DNA of 5,796 nucleotides from an uncultured Clostridia bacterium (GCA_946040935.1 CAMGCN010000079.1:1-5796), one strand, 5' to 3'; shown: positions 1 to 5,796, counted from the first letter of the stretch. The notes: generated from the sequence alone by a model not told the origin. Program-made: numbers and translations.

Positions 1-449
1 AGTGTCACGATCACGAACATCATCACCATCACGATGACGAGGACGAGTGTCACGATCACGAACATCACCACCATCACGATGACGAGGACGAGTGTCACGA
101 TCACGAACATCATCACCATCACGATGACGAGGACGAGTGTCACGACCACGAACATCATCACCATCACCACCACGCGGACGAGGTGTTCGCAAGCTGGGGC
201 GTGGAAACCACAAGAAAATATACAAAAGAAGAAATCGAGAGCATCCTTGACGAGCTGGACAGCGGAAAATACGGCGTAATTCTCCGCGCAAAAGGAATAG
301 TCGAGGCAAATGACGGAAACTGGATACACTACGACTTTGTTCCGGGCGAAAAGGACGTTCGCAGAGGTTGTGCAGGCGTAACAGGCAGAATCTGCGTTAT
401 CGGTTCAAAAATAGATGAGGACGGGCTTTCAAAGCTCTTTAATGTATAA
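1..449 (+). CDS. CobW/COG0523 (G3E) GTPase with His-rich linker, 3' part only
   Basis: The gene enters from the left edge, in the frame whose first full codon is at base 3, and stops with TAA at 447-449. The N-terminal GTPase domain (Walker A, CxCC motif) lies outside the window. What is visible is a linker of 60 residues containing 30 His, 4 Cys and many Asp/Glu, then about 88 residues that read as a typical CobW C-terminal domain (VFASWGVETTRKYTKEE near its start, later VILRAKGIVE, WIHYDFVPGE and GRICVIGS). COG0523 proteins are GTPases that deliver or store metals such as zinc or cobalt; His-rich linkers of this sort bind divalent metals. A cytoplasmic metallochaperone role, probably for zinc by analogy with B. 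subtilis YciC, is inferred. The next gene starts within its stop codon, which suggests translational coupling. The family call is firm; the metal is not established. Confidence 0.9.
   Translation, partial: CHDHEHHHHHDDEDECHDHEHHHHHDDEDECHDHEHHHHHDDEDECHDHEHHHHHHHADEVFASWGVETTRKYTKEEIESILDELDSGKYGVILRAKGIVEANDGNWIHYDFVPGEKDVRRGCAGVTGRICVIGSKIDEDGLSKLFNV
3..182 (+). repeat. In-frame 45-bp tandem repeat, four copies, encoding a His/Asp/Cys metal-binding linker
   Basis: Four head-to-tail 45-bp units start at 3, 48, 93 and 138. Units 1 and 3 are identical and unit 2 differs by one silent base (CAT to CAC). Unit 4 differs by one silent change and by three codons that turn DDE into HHA. Each unit encodes CHDHEHHHHHDDEDE, with unit 4 reading CHDHEHHHHHHHADE. 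The two bases before unit 1 (AG) fit the end of a GAG codon, so the array may continue upstream of the window. Near identity at the DNA level, including third positions, points to recent expansion by slippage or unequal recombination, so copy number probably varies between strains. Confidence 0.95.
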
Positions 450-1390
450 TGGAAATACCGGTTTATCTTTTTACAGGCTTTTTGGAGTCGGGAAAAACAA
501 AGTTTATACAGGAAACACTTGAAGATCCCCGCTTTACAGACGGAACAAGCACTCTTGTTCTCGTATGCGAACAGGGAGAAATCGAGTACAACGAGAATAA
601 ATACCCGGCAGGCGGAGTTCACATTGAGTATATAGAAAGCGAAGAAGACTTAAACGACAAAAATTTAGAGGCTCTTCGCAAAAAGCACAAGGCAAAGAGA
701 GTAATCGTCGAATACAACGGCATGTGGCAAAACATCGCCTTCTTCTATGCCATGCCGAAGGACTGGATGCTCTATCAGGAGATGTGCTTTGTCGATTCGA
801 CGACATTCAAGACTTACAATGCGAATATGCGTTCTCTTGTCGTCGATAAATTCACCACGCCCGACCTTATAGTGTTCAACAGATACCTCGACAAATATGA
901 CAAGCTCGAGCTTCACAAGGCGGTGCGCGGATGTTCTCGGAGCGCCGAGATAATATACGAATATCCGAACGGCGAGGCAGTTCAGGACGATATCGAAGAT
1001 CCGCTTCCTTTCGACAAAGAAGCAGATTCATTCGAGATAGAGGATAACGACTTTGCGCTTTGGTACAGAGATATGAGCGAGTGTCTTTCCGACTACAAAG
1101 GAAAGACGGTCACCGCATGCTTTCTCGTACTGAACGATAAGAGTATGGAGAAAGACTGCGCGGCCGTAGGCAGACGCATCATGACCTGCTGCGTCGAGGA
1201 TATACAGTTTTCGGGTTTGGTGTGTCATTTTCCGGACGGAAACATGCCAAAGGACAGATCATGGGTACGGCTGACGGGGAAAATAGACATAAGATATAAC
1301 AAGGCATACGGCAAAGAGGGACCGGTAATAGACTGCGTTTCTTTCACCCCCTGCTCTATGCCCGATCCTGAAGTTGCAACTTTTTATTAA
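449..1390 (+). CDS. G3E-type GTPase fused to a YcgQ/DUF1980-like C-terminal domain
   Basis: This 313-residue protein starts with a CobW-like P-loop, GFLESGKT at residues 10-17. E13 stands where Gly is usual in GFLGAGKT. Further recognisable parts are the E-x-G segment (E41-Q-G43), VIVEYNGMW (85-93) and LIVFNRYLD with N144 in place of the canonical NKxD. The GCxCC metal motif of classical COG0523 proteins is missing. From about residue 200 the sequence resembles the C-terminal half of YcgQ/DUF1980 proteins: LWYRDMSECLSDYKGKTVTA, then IMTCC with C247 and C248, then WVRLTGKI. In B. subtilis, YcgQ and its permease partner YcgR are zinc-regulated, so a role in metal homeostasis is inferred. The ATG overlaps the previous TAA (TAATG) and no clear Shine-Dalgarno precedes it, so translation probably depends on the upstream gene. 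The permease partner is not in the window. Confidence 0.82.
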   Translation: MEIPVYLFTGFLESGKTKFIQETLEDPRFTDGTSTLVLVCEQGEIEYNENKYPAGGVHIEYIESEEDLNDKNLEALRKKHKAKRVIVEYNGMWQNIAFFYAMPKDWMLYQEMCFVDSTTFKTYNANMRSLVVDKFTTPDLIVFNRYLDKYDKLELHKAVRGCSRSAEIIYEYPNGEAVQDDIEDPLPFDKEADSFEIEDNDFALWYRDMSECLSDYKGKTVTACFLVLNDKSMEKDCAAVGRRIMTCCVEDIQFSGLVCHFPDGNMPKDRSWVRLTGKIDIRYNKAYGKEGPVIDCVSFTPCSMPDPEVATFY

Positions 1391-1410
1391 TTGTTTTAAG
1401 CTGAAATTTC

Positions 1411-1418
1411 GAAGGGAG
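1411..1418 (+). promoter_or_regulatory. Ribosome binding site for the TTG start of the activase gene
   Basis: GAAGGGAG ends five bases before the TTG at 1424. It supports a TTG initiation codon: the conserved LGIDIGSTTAK motif begins only 12 residues later and no ATG or GTG is better placed. The 33-base gap (1391-1423) shows no terminator hairpin and no clear promoter, so read-through from the GTPase genes is likely. Confidence 0.75.
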
Positions 1419-1423
1419 CCGAT

Positions 1424-4393
1424 TTGACAAGCATAGAACTCAACACAAACAAGCCGTCGCTCGGTATCGACATTGGCTCTACAACGGCAAAAGCGGTACT
1501 GATAAAGGACGGAAAAACGGTATATTCCCGATATGAGCGGCACTATTCTTTCGTACGCAAAAAAACCCTCGAAATTATAAAGGATATGAGGGATTATTTG
1601 GGTGAGGATGATTTCACAGTCGCCGTTTCGGGCAGCGCAGGTCTGGGCCTAGCAAAGTCGGCGGGGCTTCCTTTTGTTCAGGAGGTTTTCGCCACGGGCG
1701 AGATAGTAAAAAAGCTCGAGCCCGATACCGACGCGGTAATAGAGCTCGGCGGAGAAGATGCGAAAATCATTTTCTTCAAGGGCGGTTGCGACGAGCGTAT
1801 GAACGGCTCGTGCGCGGGAGGAACAGGCGCCTTTATCGACCAGATGGCAACCCTGCTTAACGTCAGTGCAGACGAGCTTGACGAGCTTTCACTATCATAT
1901 GAAAAGCTGTACCCCATTGCGTCGCGCTGCGGTGTTTTTGCAAAGACCGATATACAGCCTCTGCTCAATCAGGGAGCGCGCAAAGAGGACATCGCCGCGA
2001 GTATATATCAGGCGGTCGTCAACCAGACGATAGGCGGCCTCGCACAGGGCAGAAGAATCGAGGGCAAAGTCATGTTCCTCGGCGGTCCCCTCTACTACTG
2101 CAAGGGGTTGCGCGAAAGATTTATAAAAACTCTCAAGCTGACAGAGGAAGAGGCGGTATTCCCCGAATACGCACGAATCTCGGTTGCAATGGGCGCGGCG
2201 ATATACGCCTCGTCCCAGAAAGAGAGCTATACATACGAAACGATTGTTTCCGCGCTCGAGAGCGCAACGGCAGAAACAACCGTTGCAGGACGCCTCGAGC
2301 CGCTCTTTGAAAGCGTCGAGGAGTACGAGGAGTTTAAGAAGCGTCATGCACGCGCCTCGGTGGAATATGTGCGTCCGTCTGAATACGAGGGGGACGCATA
2401 CCTCGGCATTGACTGCGGTTCGACCACTACAAAGCTCGTTCTCATGGCCGCCGACCGACGTATAATATACACCTATTACAGTTCAAACAAGGGTACGCCC
2501 GTCGAGATAATCAAGGACTGTCTTACTCACATTTACGAGCTTTGCGGCGACAGGATAAAGATCCGCTCGAGCGCCGTCACGGGCTACGGAGAAGAGCTGA
2601 TAAAGAGCGCGTTCGGCGTTGACTGTGGCGTCGTCGAGACAATGGCGCATTACCTCGCGGCAAGGCATTTCAGAGAAAACGTAGATTTTATCATAGACAT
2701 CGGCGGTCAGGACATAAAATGTTTTAAGTGTAAAAACAATTCTATTGACAGTATCATGCTCAACGAGGCGTGTTCCTCCGGCTGCGGTTCGTTTATAGAG
2801 ACCTTTGCCAAGAGTATGGGATATGCGGTAGAGGAGTTTTCGCGTATAGGTTTACATTCAAAAGCGCCTGTCGACCTCGGCTCGAGATGTACGGTATTTA
2901 TGAACTCGTCCGTCAAGCAGGCTCAAAAGGACGGCGCAGACGTTTCAGATATTTCCGCCGGCCTTTCCATAAGCGTTGTCAAAAACGCCATATATAAGGT
3001 GATCCGCGCGTCGAGCGCAGACGAGCTGGGTGAAAATGTCGTCGTACAGGGAGGCACCTTCTATAACGACGCCGTTTTGCGCGCATTTGAAAAGGAACTC
3101 GGAAAAGAAGTCGTCCGTCCCGAGATTGCAGGGCTCATGGGCGCTTACGGCGCGGCGATATACGCGCAGAATAACGAAAAAAAGACAACGTCTCTTATTA
3201 ATTCGGAAGAACTCAAAAAATTTACCCACGACGCACGCTCTATCGTATGCAAGGGTTGCGGAAACCACTGCCACATGACGGTGAACATATTCCCCGACGG
3301 AAGAAAATTCATATCGGGAAATCAGTGTGAAAAGGGAATAGGAATTTCCTCCGATAATTCGGAAGAAGTACCCAACCTCCACGAATTCAAGAGAAAATAC
3401 CTGACTTCACTCCCCGAAGGAGAGGGAACGCGCGCCACAATAGGCATTCCGCTTGCTCTCGGAATGTATGAACTTGCTCCCCTGTGGCACGGGATATTCA
3501 CATCCCTCGGCTTCAAAGTGCACATGACGGGGCTCTCTACAAAAGGGCTCTACCAAAAGGGACAGTATTCCATACCGTCCGACACGGTATGCTACCCTGC
3601 CAAGCTCATGCACGGACACATCATCACGCTCATAGAGGACGGAGCGGACGCGGTATTCTATCCGCGTATCACATATAACGTCGATGAGAAGGCAGGAGAA
3701 AACCACTATAACTGTCCTGTTGTCGCATACTACTCAGACCTCTTAAAAGGAAATACGGAAGAGCTGAAAAAAGTCGATTTCATATATCCTTATCTCAATA
3801 TAAACAGCGAAAAAGAGCTTGCAAAGGAGCTCCTTTCCGAACTTGGAGACAGGTACGGCAAAATCCGCCCCGCCGAGATGAAAAAGGCGGTACGCGCAGG
3901 CTTTGAAGAGTACGAAAAGTACATTTCGAGCGTGCGTGCCGAGGGGGAGCGCGCGATAAAGTGGGCAAGAGAAAACGGCCGCAGGATTATGATTCTCGCA
4001 GGCAGGCCTTATCATATCGACTCGGAAATCGGACACGGCATAGACCGCCTCGCGGTTTCGCTCGGCTTTGCGGTAGTGAGCGAGGACAGCGTTTGTCATC
4101 TCACAGAGCCTGTTAAAGTCAATGTACTCAATCAGTGGACATATCACGCGCGCCTTTACCGTGCGGCAGAGTATGCCACGGAAAATGACGATATCGAGCT
4201 GGTACAGCTCGTTTCCTTCGGCTGCGGCATAGACGCGATAACCACCGACGAAGTCCGAAAGATATTAGAGGACAAGGACAAACTGTATACACAGATAAAG
4301 ATAGACGAAATAACAAACCTCGGCGCAGTAAAGATACGCCTGCGTTCACTCATGGGCGCTATCGAGGAAAGGGAAAAAAGAAATGCTGACTGA
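1424..4393 (+). CDS. Acyl-CoA dehydratase activase-like protein: two HgdC-type ATPase domains plus DUF2229-like region
   Basis: This 989-residue protein holds two consecutive BadF/BadG/BcrA/BcrD (HgdC) ASKHA domains. Domain 1 (about 13-265) has GIDIGSTT at 14-21, VIELGGEDAK, NGSCAGGTGAF with C130, and SRCGVF with C169. Domain 2 (about 326-585) has GIDCGSTTTK at 328-337, IDIGGQDIK, NEACSSGCGSF with C450 and C454, and GSRCTVF with C489. HgdC-type activases hold one [4Fe-4S] cluster across a dimer through two Cys per chain and use ATP to push an electron to a dehydratase. A cysteine linker follows (C609, C612, C616, C635), then a DUF2229-like part with SDTVCYPAKL (C723), LAGRPYHID (858-866) and SFGCGID (C934). 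The start is TTG with a strong ribosome binding site. The next gene overlaps it by 11 bases and supplies what looks like the missing C-terminal third of the fused family. The family is clear; the electron acceptor and substrate are unknown. Confidence 0.9.
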   Translation: MTSIELNTNKPSLGIDIGSTTAKAVLIKDGKTVYSRYERHYSFVRKKTLEIIKDMRDYLGEDDFTVAVSGSAGLGLAKSAGLPFVQEVFATGEIVKKLEPDTDAVIELGGEDAKIIFFKGGCDERMNGSCAGGTGAFIDQMATLLNVSADELDELSLSYEKLYPIASRCGVFAKTDIQPLLNQGARKEDIAASIYQAVVNQTIGGLAQGRRIEGKVMFLGGPLYYCKGLRERFIKTLKLTEEEAVFPEYARISVAMGAAIYASSQKESYTYETIVSALESATAETTVAGRLEPLFESVEEYEEFKKRHARASVEYVRPSEYEGDAYLGIDCGSTTTKLVLMAADRRIIYTYYSSNKGTPVEIIKDCLTHIYELCGDRIKIRSSAVTGYGEELIKSAFGVDCGVVETMAHYLAARHFRENVDFIIDIGGQDIKCFKCKNNSIDSIMLNEACSSGCGSFIETFAKSMGYAVEEFSRIGLHSKAPVDLGSRCTVFMNSSVKQAQKDGADVSDISAGLSISVVKNAIYKVIRASSADELGENVVVQGGTFYNDAVLRAFEKELGKEVVRPEIAGLMGAYGAAIYAQNNEKKTTSLINSEELKKFTHDARSIVCKGCGNHCHMTVNIFPDGRKFISGNQCEKGIGISSDNSEEVPNLHEFKRKYLTSLPEGEGTRATIGIPLALGMYELAPLWHGIFTSLGFKVHMTGLSTKGLYQKGQYSIPSDTVCYPAKLMHGHIITLIEDGADAVFYPRITYNVDEKAGENHYNCPVVAYYSDLLKGNTEELKKVDFIYPYLNINSEKELAKELLSELGDRYGKIRPAEMKKAVRAGFEEYEKYISSVRAEGERAIKWARENGRRIMILAGRPYHIDSEIGHGIDRLAVSLGFAVVSEDSVCHLTEPVKVNVLNQWTYHARLYRAAEYATENDDIELVQLVSFGCGIDAITTDEVRKILEDKDKLYTQIKIDEITNLGAVKIRLRSLMGAIEEREKRNAD
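4364..4373 (+). promoter_or_regulatory. Ribosome binding site inside the end of the activase gene, for the HgdB-like gene
   Basis: The purine run GAGGAAAGGG lies in the last codons of the upstream gene and ends nine bases before the ATG at 4383. It supports independent initiation of the downstream gene with an 11-base overlap of the two reading frames. An in-frame ATG at 4416 is a weaker alternative start, although it lies closer to the first conserved residues. Confidence 0.65.
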
Positions 4394-5621
4394 ATATCCT
4401 CGCTTTACGCCCGAAATGAAGAAAACACACACCATACTTTTGCCGAATATGCTCCCCATGCATGAGCGGCTGATGGAAAAGGTTTTCAAATCATACGGGT
4501 ATAATGTAAAACTGCTGACGAACGACGGGCGCGGAGTCATAGAAAACGGACAGAAGTTCGTTCATAACGACACCTGCTACCCCGCCATGCTCGTCATCGG
4601 ACAGTTTATAGACGCTATCAAAAACGGGGGGTACGATCCCGACCGCGTGGCGGTTCTCATAACCCAAACGGGAGGAGGGTGCCGCGCGTCAAACTACATT
4701 CATCTGCTTCGCAAGGGACTTGCGAAGGCAGGATATCCTCAGGTTCCCGTACTTTCATTTAATGTTTCGGGGCTCGAACGTGACTCGGGCTTTTCCTTAA
4801 CGCTTCCCATGCTCCACAGATTACTTTATGCCGTACTCTACGGAGATTTGCTCATGCTTTTGAGAAATCAGACAAAGCCATACGAGGTAAATGCGGGCGA
4901 AAGCGAAGCTTTATGCGAAAAATGGGTGGAAAAGCTGACAAGCGAGATGGAAAAAAAGGTAAATTACCGCAAGATAAAAGAAAACTACCGCAAGGTTATA
5001 GAGGACTTTGCAAAAATAGAGCTCCGCAAGGAAGAACGCATACGGGTAGGCATAGTCGGCGAAATTTTCATAAAGTATTCTCCTCTCGGCAACAACGACC
5101 TCGAAAACTTCCTGATTCAGGAGGGAGCGGAGCCGGTAGTTCCGGGACTTACCGACTTTTGTCTTTACTGCGTGTACAACGGCATAATAGACACCGAGCT
5201 TTACGGTATAAATAAAATCAAGTCCTTTTTTTCAAAAATAATAATGAAGCTTCTTCTTAAAAAGCAGAAGGACGTCATCAACGCGATTAAGAAAAACGGT
5301 AAATTCCGTCCCAATACGCCTTTCGACCATACAATAACCCTCGCGGGAGATTATGTGGGAATGGGCACTAAAATGGGAGAAGGTTGGCTTCTCACCGCCG
5401 AAATGATAGAGCTTTCCGAGGACGGAGTAAAGAACATCGTCTGTGCGCAGCCCTTCGGCTGCCTGCCCAACCACATAGTCGGCAAAGGAATGATGAAGCC
5501 GATAAAAGAAAAAAATCCCGATGTCAACATCGTCGCGGTGGACTACGATCCAAGCGCAACACGTATAAATCAGGAAAACAGAATAAAGCTCATGCTCGCC
5601 AACGCGAAAAAATCCGACTAA
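4383..5621 (+). CDS. HgdB-like 2-hydroxyacyl-CoA dehydratase-family Fe-S protein (split C-terminal part of the activase fusion family)
   Basis: This 412-residue cytoplasmic protein has no signal peptide or membrane segment. Recognisable blocks are HNDTCYPAMLVIG (C65), QTGGGCRASNY (C100), DFCLYC (C260, C263), GDYVGMGTKMGEGW and CAQPFGCLPNHIVGKG (C354, C360). It ends with a family-like tail, VAVDYDPSATRINQENRIKL. These blocks match the C-terminal third of the roughly 1400-residue activase/dehydratase fusions and, more distantly, HgdB-type subunits that bind an Fe-S cluster through Cys and receive an electron from the activase. The gene overlaps the activase gene by 11 bases in another frame, so the two products are probably made together and form one complex. 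No neighbouring CoA-transferase, dehydrogenase or classical HgdA/HgdB pair is present to indicate a substrate, so calling it a dehydratase would be too specific. It ends with a double stop, TAA TAA. Confidence 0.85.
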   Translation: MLTEYPRFTPEMKKTHTILLPNMLPMHERLMEKVFKSYGYNVKLLTNDGRGVIENGQKFVHNDTCYPAMLVIGQFIDAIKNGGYDPDRVAVLITQTGGGCRASNYIHLLRKGLAKAGYPQVPVLSFNVSGLERDSGFSLTLPMLHRLLYAVLYGDLLMLLRNQTKPYEVNAGESEALCEKWVEKLTSEMEKKVNYRKIKENYRKVIEDFAKIELRKEERIRVGIVGEIFIKYSPLGNNDLENFLIQEGAEPVVPGLTDFCLYCVYNGIIDTELYGINKIKSFFSKIIMKLLLKKQKDVINAIKKNGKFRPNTPFDHTITLAGDYVGMGTKMGEGWLLTAEMIELSEDGVKNIVCAQPFGCLPNHIVGKGMMKPIKEKNPDVNIVAVDYDPSATRINQENRIKLMLANAKKSD

Positions 5622-5623
5622 TA

Positions 5624-5635
5624 AAAGCGCGCTTT
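5624..5635 (+). other. 12-bp perfect palindrome after the operon's last stop codon
   Basis: AAAGCGCGCTTT is a perfect palindrome that shares its first base with the second of two stop codons. As RNA it could form at most a short stem with almost no loop, and it is not followed by a T-run, so it is a poor intrinsic terminator. It might be a protein binding site or chance. Bases 5636-5710 that follow are AT-rich and show no gene and no promoter I can defend. Confidence 0.3.
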
Positions 5636-5710
5636 CTGTAATAAATACCGATAACGAGTCAAAAACTATCTGCAAAGCATGTTAAGTTGCTGACGTAAAT
5701 CATATTAAAG

Positions 5711-5769
5711 CCTGTTGCCCTTCAGGCCGGACAGCAAAGCAAAACCGACATATAAAGTAGGGCAACAGG
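5711..5769 (+). promoter_or_regulatory. Long-loop inverted repeat in the leader of the downstream gene (possible structured 5' UTR)
   Basis: CCTGTTGCCCT (5711-5721) pairs perfectly with AGGGCAACAGG (5759-5769), enclosing 37 bases. The loop contains a possible small inner stem, CGG (5728-5730) with CCG (5745-5747), and an A-rich stretch. The 3' arm ends directly before the ribosome binding site of the next gene, so folding could affect initiation. There is no T-run after it on either strand, which argues against a simple terminator. I do not recognise it as a known riboswitch. A DNA operator or the edge of a small repeat element are alternatives. Confidence 0.5.
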
Positions 5770-5775
5770 AAAGGT
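5770..5775 (+). promoter_or_regulatory. Ribosome binding site of the downstream gene
   Basis: AAAGGT followed by G gives an AAGGTG-type Shine-Dalgarno, about seven bases before the ATG at 5783. It abuts the 3' arm of the preceding inverted repeat. Confidence 0.55.
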
Positions 5776-5782
5776 GCCGTAA

Positions 5783-5796
5783 ATGAAGATAATAAC
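5783..5796 (+). CDS. Start of a downstream gene, first codons only
   Basis: ATG AAG ATA ATA AC follows a suitably spaced Shine-Dalgarno site, giving M-K-I-I before the window ends. The gene is inferred from its start signals alone and its product cannot be named. The 161-base gap separating it from the preceding gene suggests it has its own leader and may not belong to the same operon. Confidence 0.5.

Noticed and set aside
1..182. CRISPR-like array
   Set aside because: The 45-bp units follow each other without unique spacers and code in frame for a protein linker.
34..279. Thr/Ile-rich open reading frame (MTRTSVTITN repeats) over the tandem repeat
   Set aside because: It is the repeat read in another frame. 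The frame starting at base 3 gives the His-rich linker and runs directly into a conserved CobW C-terminal domain.
3743..4147. Minus-strand open reading frames, e.g. 134, 145, 147 and 150 codons
   Set aside because: All lie opposite strongly conserved coding sequence, lack recognisable domains and are what a purine-rich coding strand produces by chance.
4374..4385. Programmed -1 frameshift at the A-rich run (AAAAAAG) joining the two large genes
   Set aside because: The second gene is in the +1 frame relative to the first, and the slippery heptamer is not in register with the reading frame. A ribosome binding site and an ATG explain its expression.
5703..5756. Promoter -10 candidates TATTAA (5703-5708) and TATAAA (5751-5756)
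   Set aside because: Neither has a convincing -35 box at 16-18 bases; the nearest hexamers (TGTTAA, CGGACA) match poorly.
5711..5769. Intrinsic terminator
   Set aside because: The loop is 37 bases long and neither arm is followed by a T-run on its strand; the 3' arm runs into a Shine-Dalgarno site.
5711..5769. Integron attC site
   Set aside because: The arms contain GTTGCCC and GGGCAAC, which do not fit the GTTRRRY / RYYYAAC core sites.
5711..5785. c-di-GMP-I (GEMM) riboswitch, suggested by GACAGCAAAGC
   Set aside because: The conserved blocks are in the wrong order and the region is too short; only a GCAAAGC string is shared.

Overview
The window looks like a piece of a Bacillota genome, most likely an anaerobic, probably uncultured gut-type member of Clostridia. 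This rests on the protein families present (BadF/HgdC-type acyl-CoA dehydratase activases fused to a DUF2229-like region, an HgdB-like dehydratase subunit, and G3E/COG0523 GTPases of a clostridial type), strong purine-rich Shine-Dalgarno sites, a TTG start, frequent ATA and AGA codons, and a moderate GC content. The taxonomic call is an inference; no rRNA or marker gene is present.

All real genes are on the + strand and closely packed from base 1 to 5621. Bases 1-449 hold the 3' part of a CobW/COG0523 (G3E) GTPase: a very His/Asp/Glu-rich linker made of four 15-residue repeats (45 bp each), followed by the CobW C-terminal domain. Its TAA overlaps by one base the ATG of a second, different G3E GTPase (449-1390), in which a divergent GTPase domain is joined to a YcgQ/DUF1980-like C-terminal domain with an MTCC motif. 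After 33 bases with a strong ribosome binding site comes a 989-residue protein (1424-4393, TTG start) with two consecutive HgdC-type ASKHA ATPase domains, a four-cysteine linker and a DUF2229-like part. It overlaps by 11 bases a 412-residue HgdB-like protein (4383-5621). Together these two (1401 residues) correspond to what I recall as a single fused protein of about 1400 residues in many Firmicutes.

Bases 5622-5782 are non-coding. They contain a small palindrome just after a double stop codon and a perfect 11-bp inverted repeat (5711-5721 / 5759-5769) ending at the ribosome binding site of the next gene, of which only the first codons (M-K-I-I) are inside the window.

Interpretation: the two GTPases look like metal-homeostasis/metallochaperone proteins (by analogy with B. 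subtilis YciC and YcgQ). The two large proteins look like an ATP-driven low-potential electron transfer pair: an Fe-S activase and its Fe-S acceptor, related to the 2-hydroxyacyl-CoA dehydratase system. Tight co-direction suggests one transcript, so metal supply and an iron-sulfur reductase of unknown substrate may be linked. The substrate of the large pair cannot be read from the sequence.
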